A stretch of DNA of 7,209 nt, from assembly GCA_022795575.1 (NCBI GenBank), contig JAAWGY010000112.1, positions 1 to 7,209 of the forward strand. The letters run 5' to 3'. Positions 7,044 through 7,209 of the stretch are shown piece after piece. Origin of the DNA: Angelakisella sp. (GTDB lineage: Bacteria; Bacillota; Clostridia; Oscillospirales; Ruminococcaceae). The position numbers were made by a program, and so were the translations under genes. Under the pieces are notes generated by a model. That model saw only the letters and a program-made list of their open reading frames with translations. It was not told the DNA's origin and did not search any database. Positions within the stretch are counted from its first letter, which is position 1; every line of letters starts with the position of its first letter.

Positions 7044-7051
7044 CCTCCCTT
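7044..7051 (-). promoter_or_regulatory. SD that favours the inner GTG start of the regulator
   Basis: Read on the minus strand this is AAGGGAGG. Its last base is seven bases from the GTG at 7036 but only one base from the GTG at 7042. The usual distance is about five to nine bases, so the inner GTG is preferred. The two starts differ by only two residues. Confidence 0.6.
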
Positions 7052-7058
7052 CCCAAGA

Positions 7059-7101
7059 AACAGGGGCGGATCCGGCCCCTATGGCCGGTTGCGCCCCTGT
7101 T
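7059..7101 (-). promoter_or_regulatory. Long hairpin in the leader of the PocR-AraC gene
   Basis: A perfect 10-bp outer stem (7059-7068 with 7092-7101, AACAGGGGCG against CGCCCCTGTT) and a perfect 6-bp inner stem (7072-7077 with 7083-7088, CCGGCC against GGCCGG) are joined by a 3-by-3 internal loop and closed by a 5-nt loop. It ends about eight bases before the regulator's SD on the minus strand. There it is followed by TCTTGGG, which is too poor in T for a strong terminator. It may control translation or transcript ends, act as a weak terminator of an upstream gene, or be another dispersed palindrome. No good promoter is visible upstream of it on the minus strand; TGCTATAGG at about 7114-7122 resembles an extended -10 but has no matching -35. 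Confidence 0.6.
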
Positions 7102-7209
7102 GCGGATACACCCTATAGCAATCATCAGAATTGGCGGCATACAGCTGGGCGAGGAGCTTTTTCAGCTGCCGAAGCCCCAAAAACGCAGGAAGCCTTGATG
7201 GCTTTCAAG
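7102..7209. other. Unassigned window-end sequence
   Basis: I recognise no gene here. An open frame on the plus strand passes through and ends at 7198, but it is the antisense of the regulator read onward. The last bases carry a small inverted repeat, CTTGA (7194-7198) with TCAAG (7205-7209), cut by the window edge. The promoter of the regulator should lie here or farther out, unless the leader is very short. Confidence 0.4.

Noticed and set aside
6773..7198. A 141-codon plus-strand frame reaching the window end
   Set aside because: Most of it is antisense to the PocR domain and the rest crosses the leader hairpin; the product has no recognisable features.

Overview
The window is GC-rich (rough impression 60-65 %) and has strong Shine-Dalgarno (SD) sequences of the AGGAGG type before most genes. 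It carries a cell-wall elongation gene set and a PocR-type AraC regulator. Together with the dense palindromic intergenic repeats, this suggests a GC-rich gut-type Clostridia member, probably of the Oscillospiraceae group. That placement is an inference from gene content and style, not from a database match.

Layout. Positions 1-344 are non-coding. They hold two kinds of palindrome-rich repeat: a chain of short hairpins with a partly duplicated unit (about 10-161), and a compact cloverleaf-like element with inverted ends (207-279). From 345 to 3956 there is a plus-strand operon of mreC, mreD and a class B penicillin-binding protein 2 (mrdA type). mreC and mreD are separated by 5 bp, and mreD and mrdA by 40 bp. 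A short gap at 3957-4044 contains a good sigma-A-type promoter, followed by lepA (elongation factor 4) at 4045-5853. A strong bidirectional terminator (5969-6014) separates lepA from a convergent minus-strand gene for a PocR-domain AraC-family regulator (6020-7036). The last 170 bases hold a long hairpin in the leader of that regulator and otherwise nothing I can identify.

How the genes work together. MreC and MreD are membrane parts of the Rod (elongasome) complex, and PBP2 is its transpeptidase, so the first three genes form one functional unit for lateral wall synthesis. LepA is a ribosome-associated GTPase. It has its own promoter and probably only shares the neighbourhood. The PocR-AraC gene is a separate transcription unit, and its target genes are not in this window.

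Most notable points. mreC has a near-perfect SD but its best-placed start codon is ATC, and the long ORF that extends upstream is only the repeat DNA read as protein. The two upstream repeats are highly structured. The regulator's mRNA leader carries a 43-nt hairpin directly before its SD. I found no convincing evidence of a wholly new system here; these are core genes set among unusual small structures.
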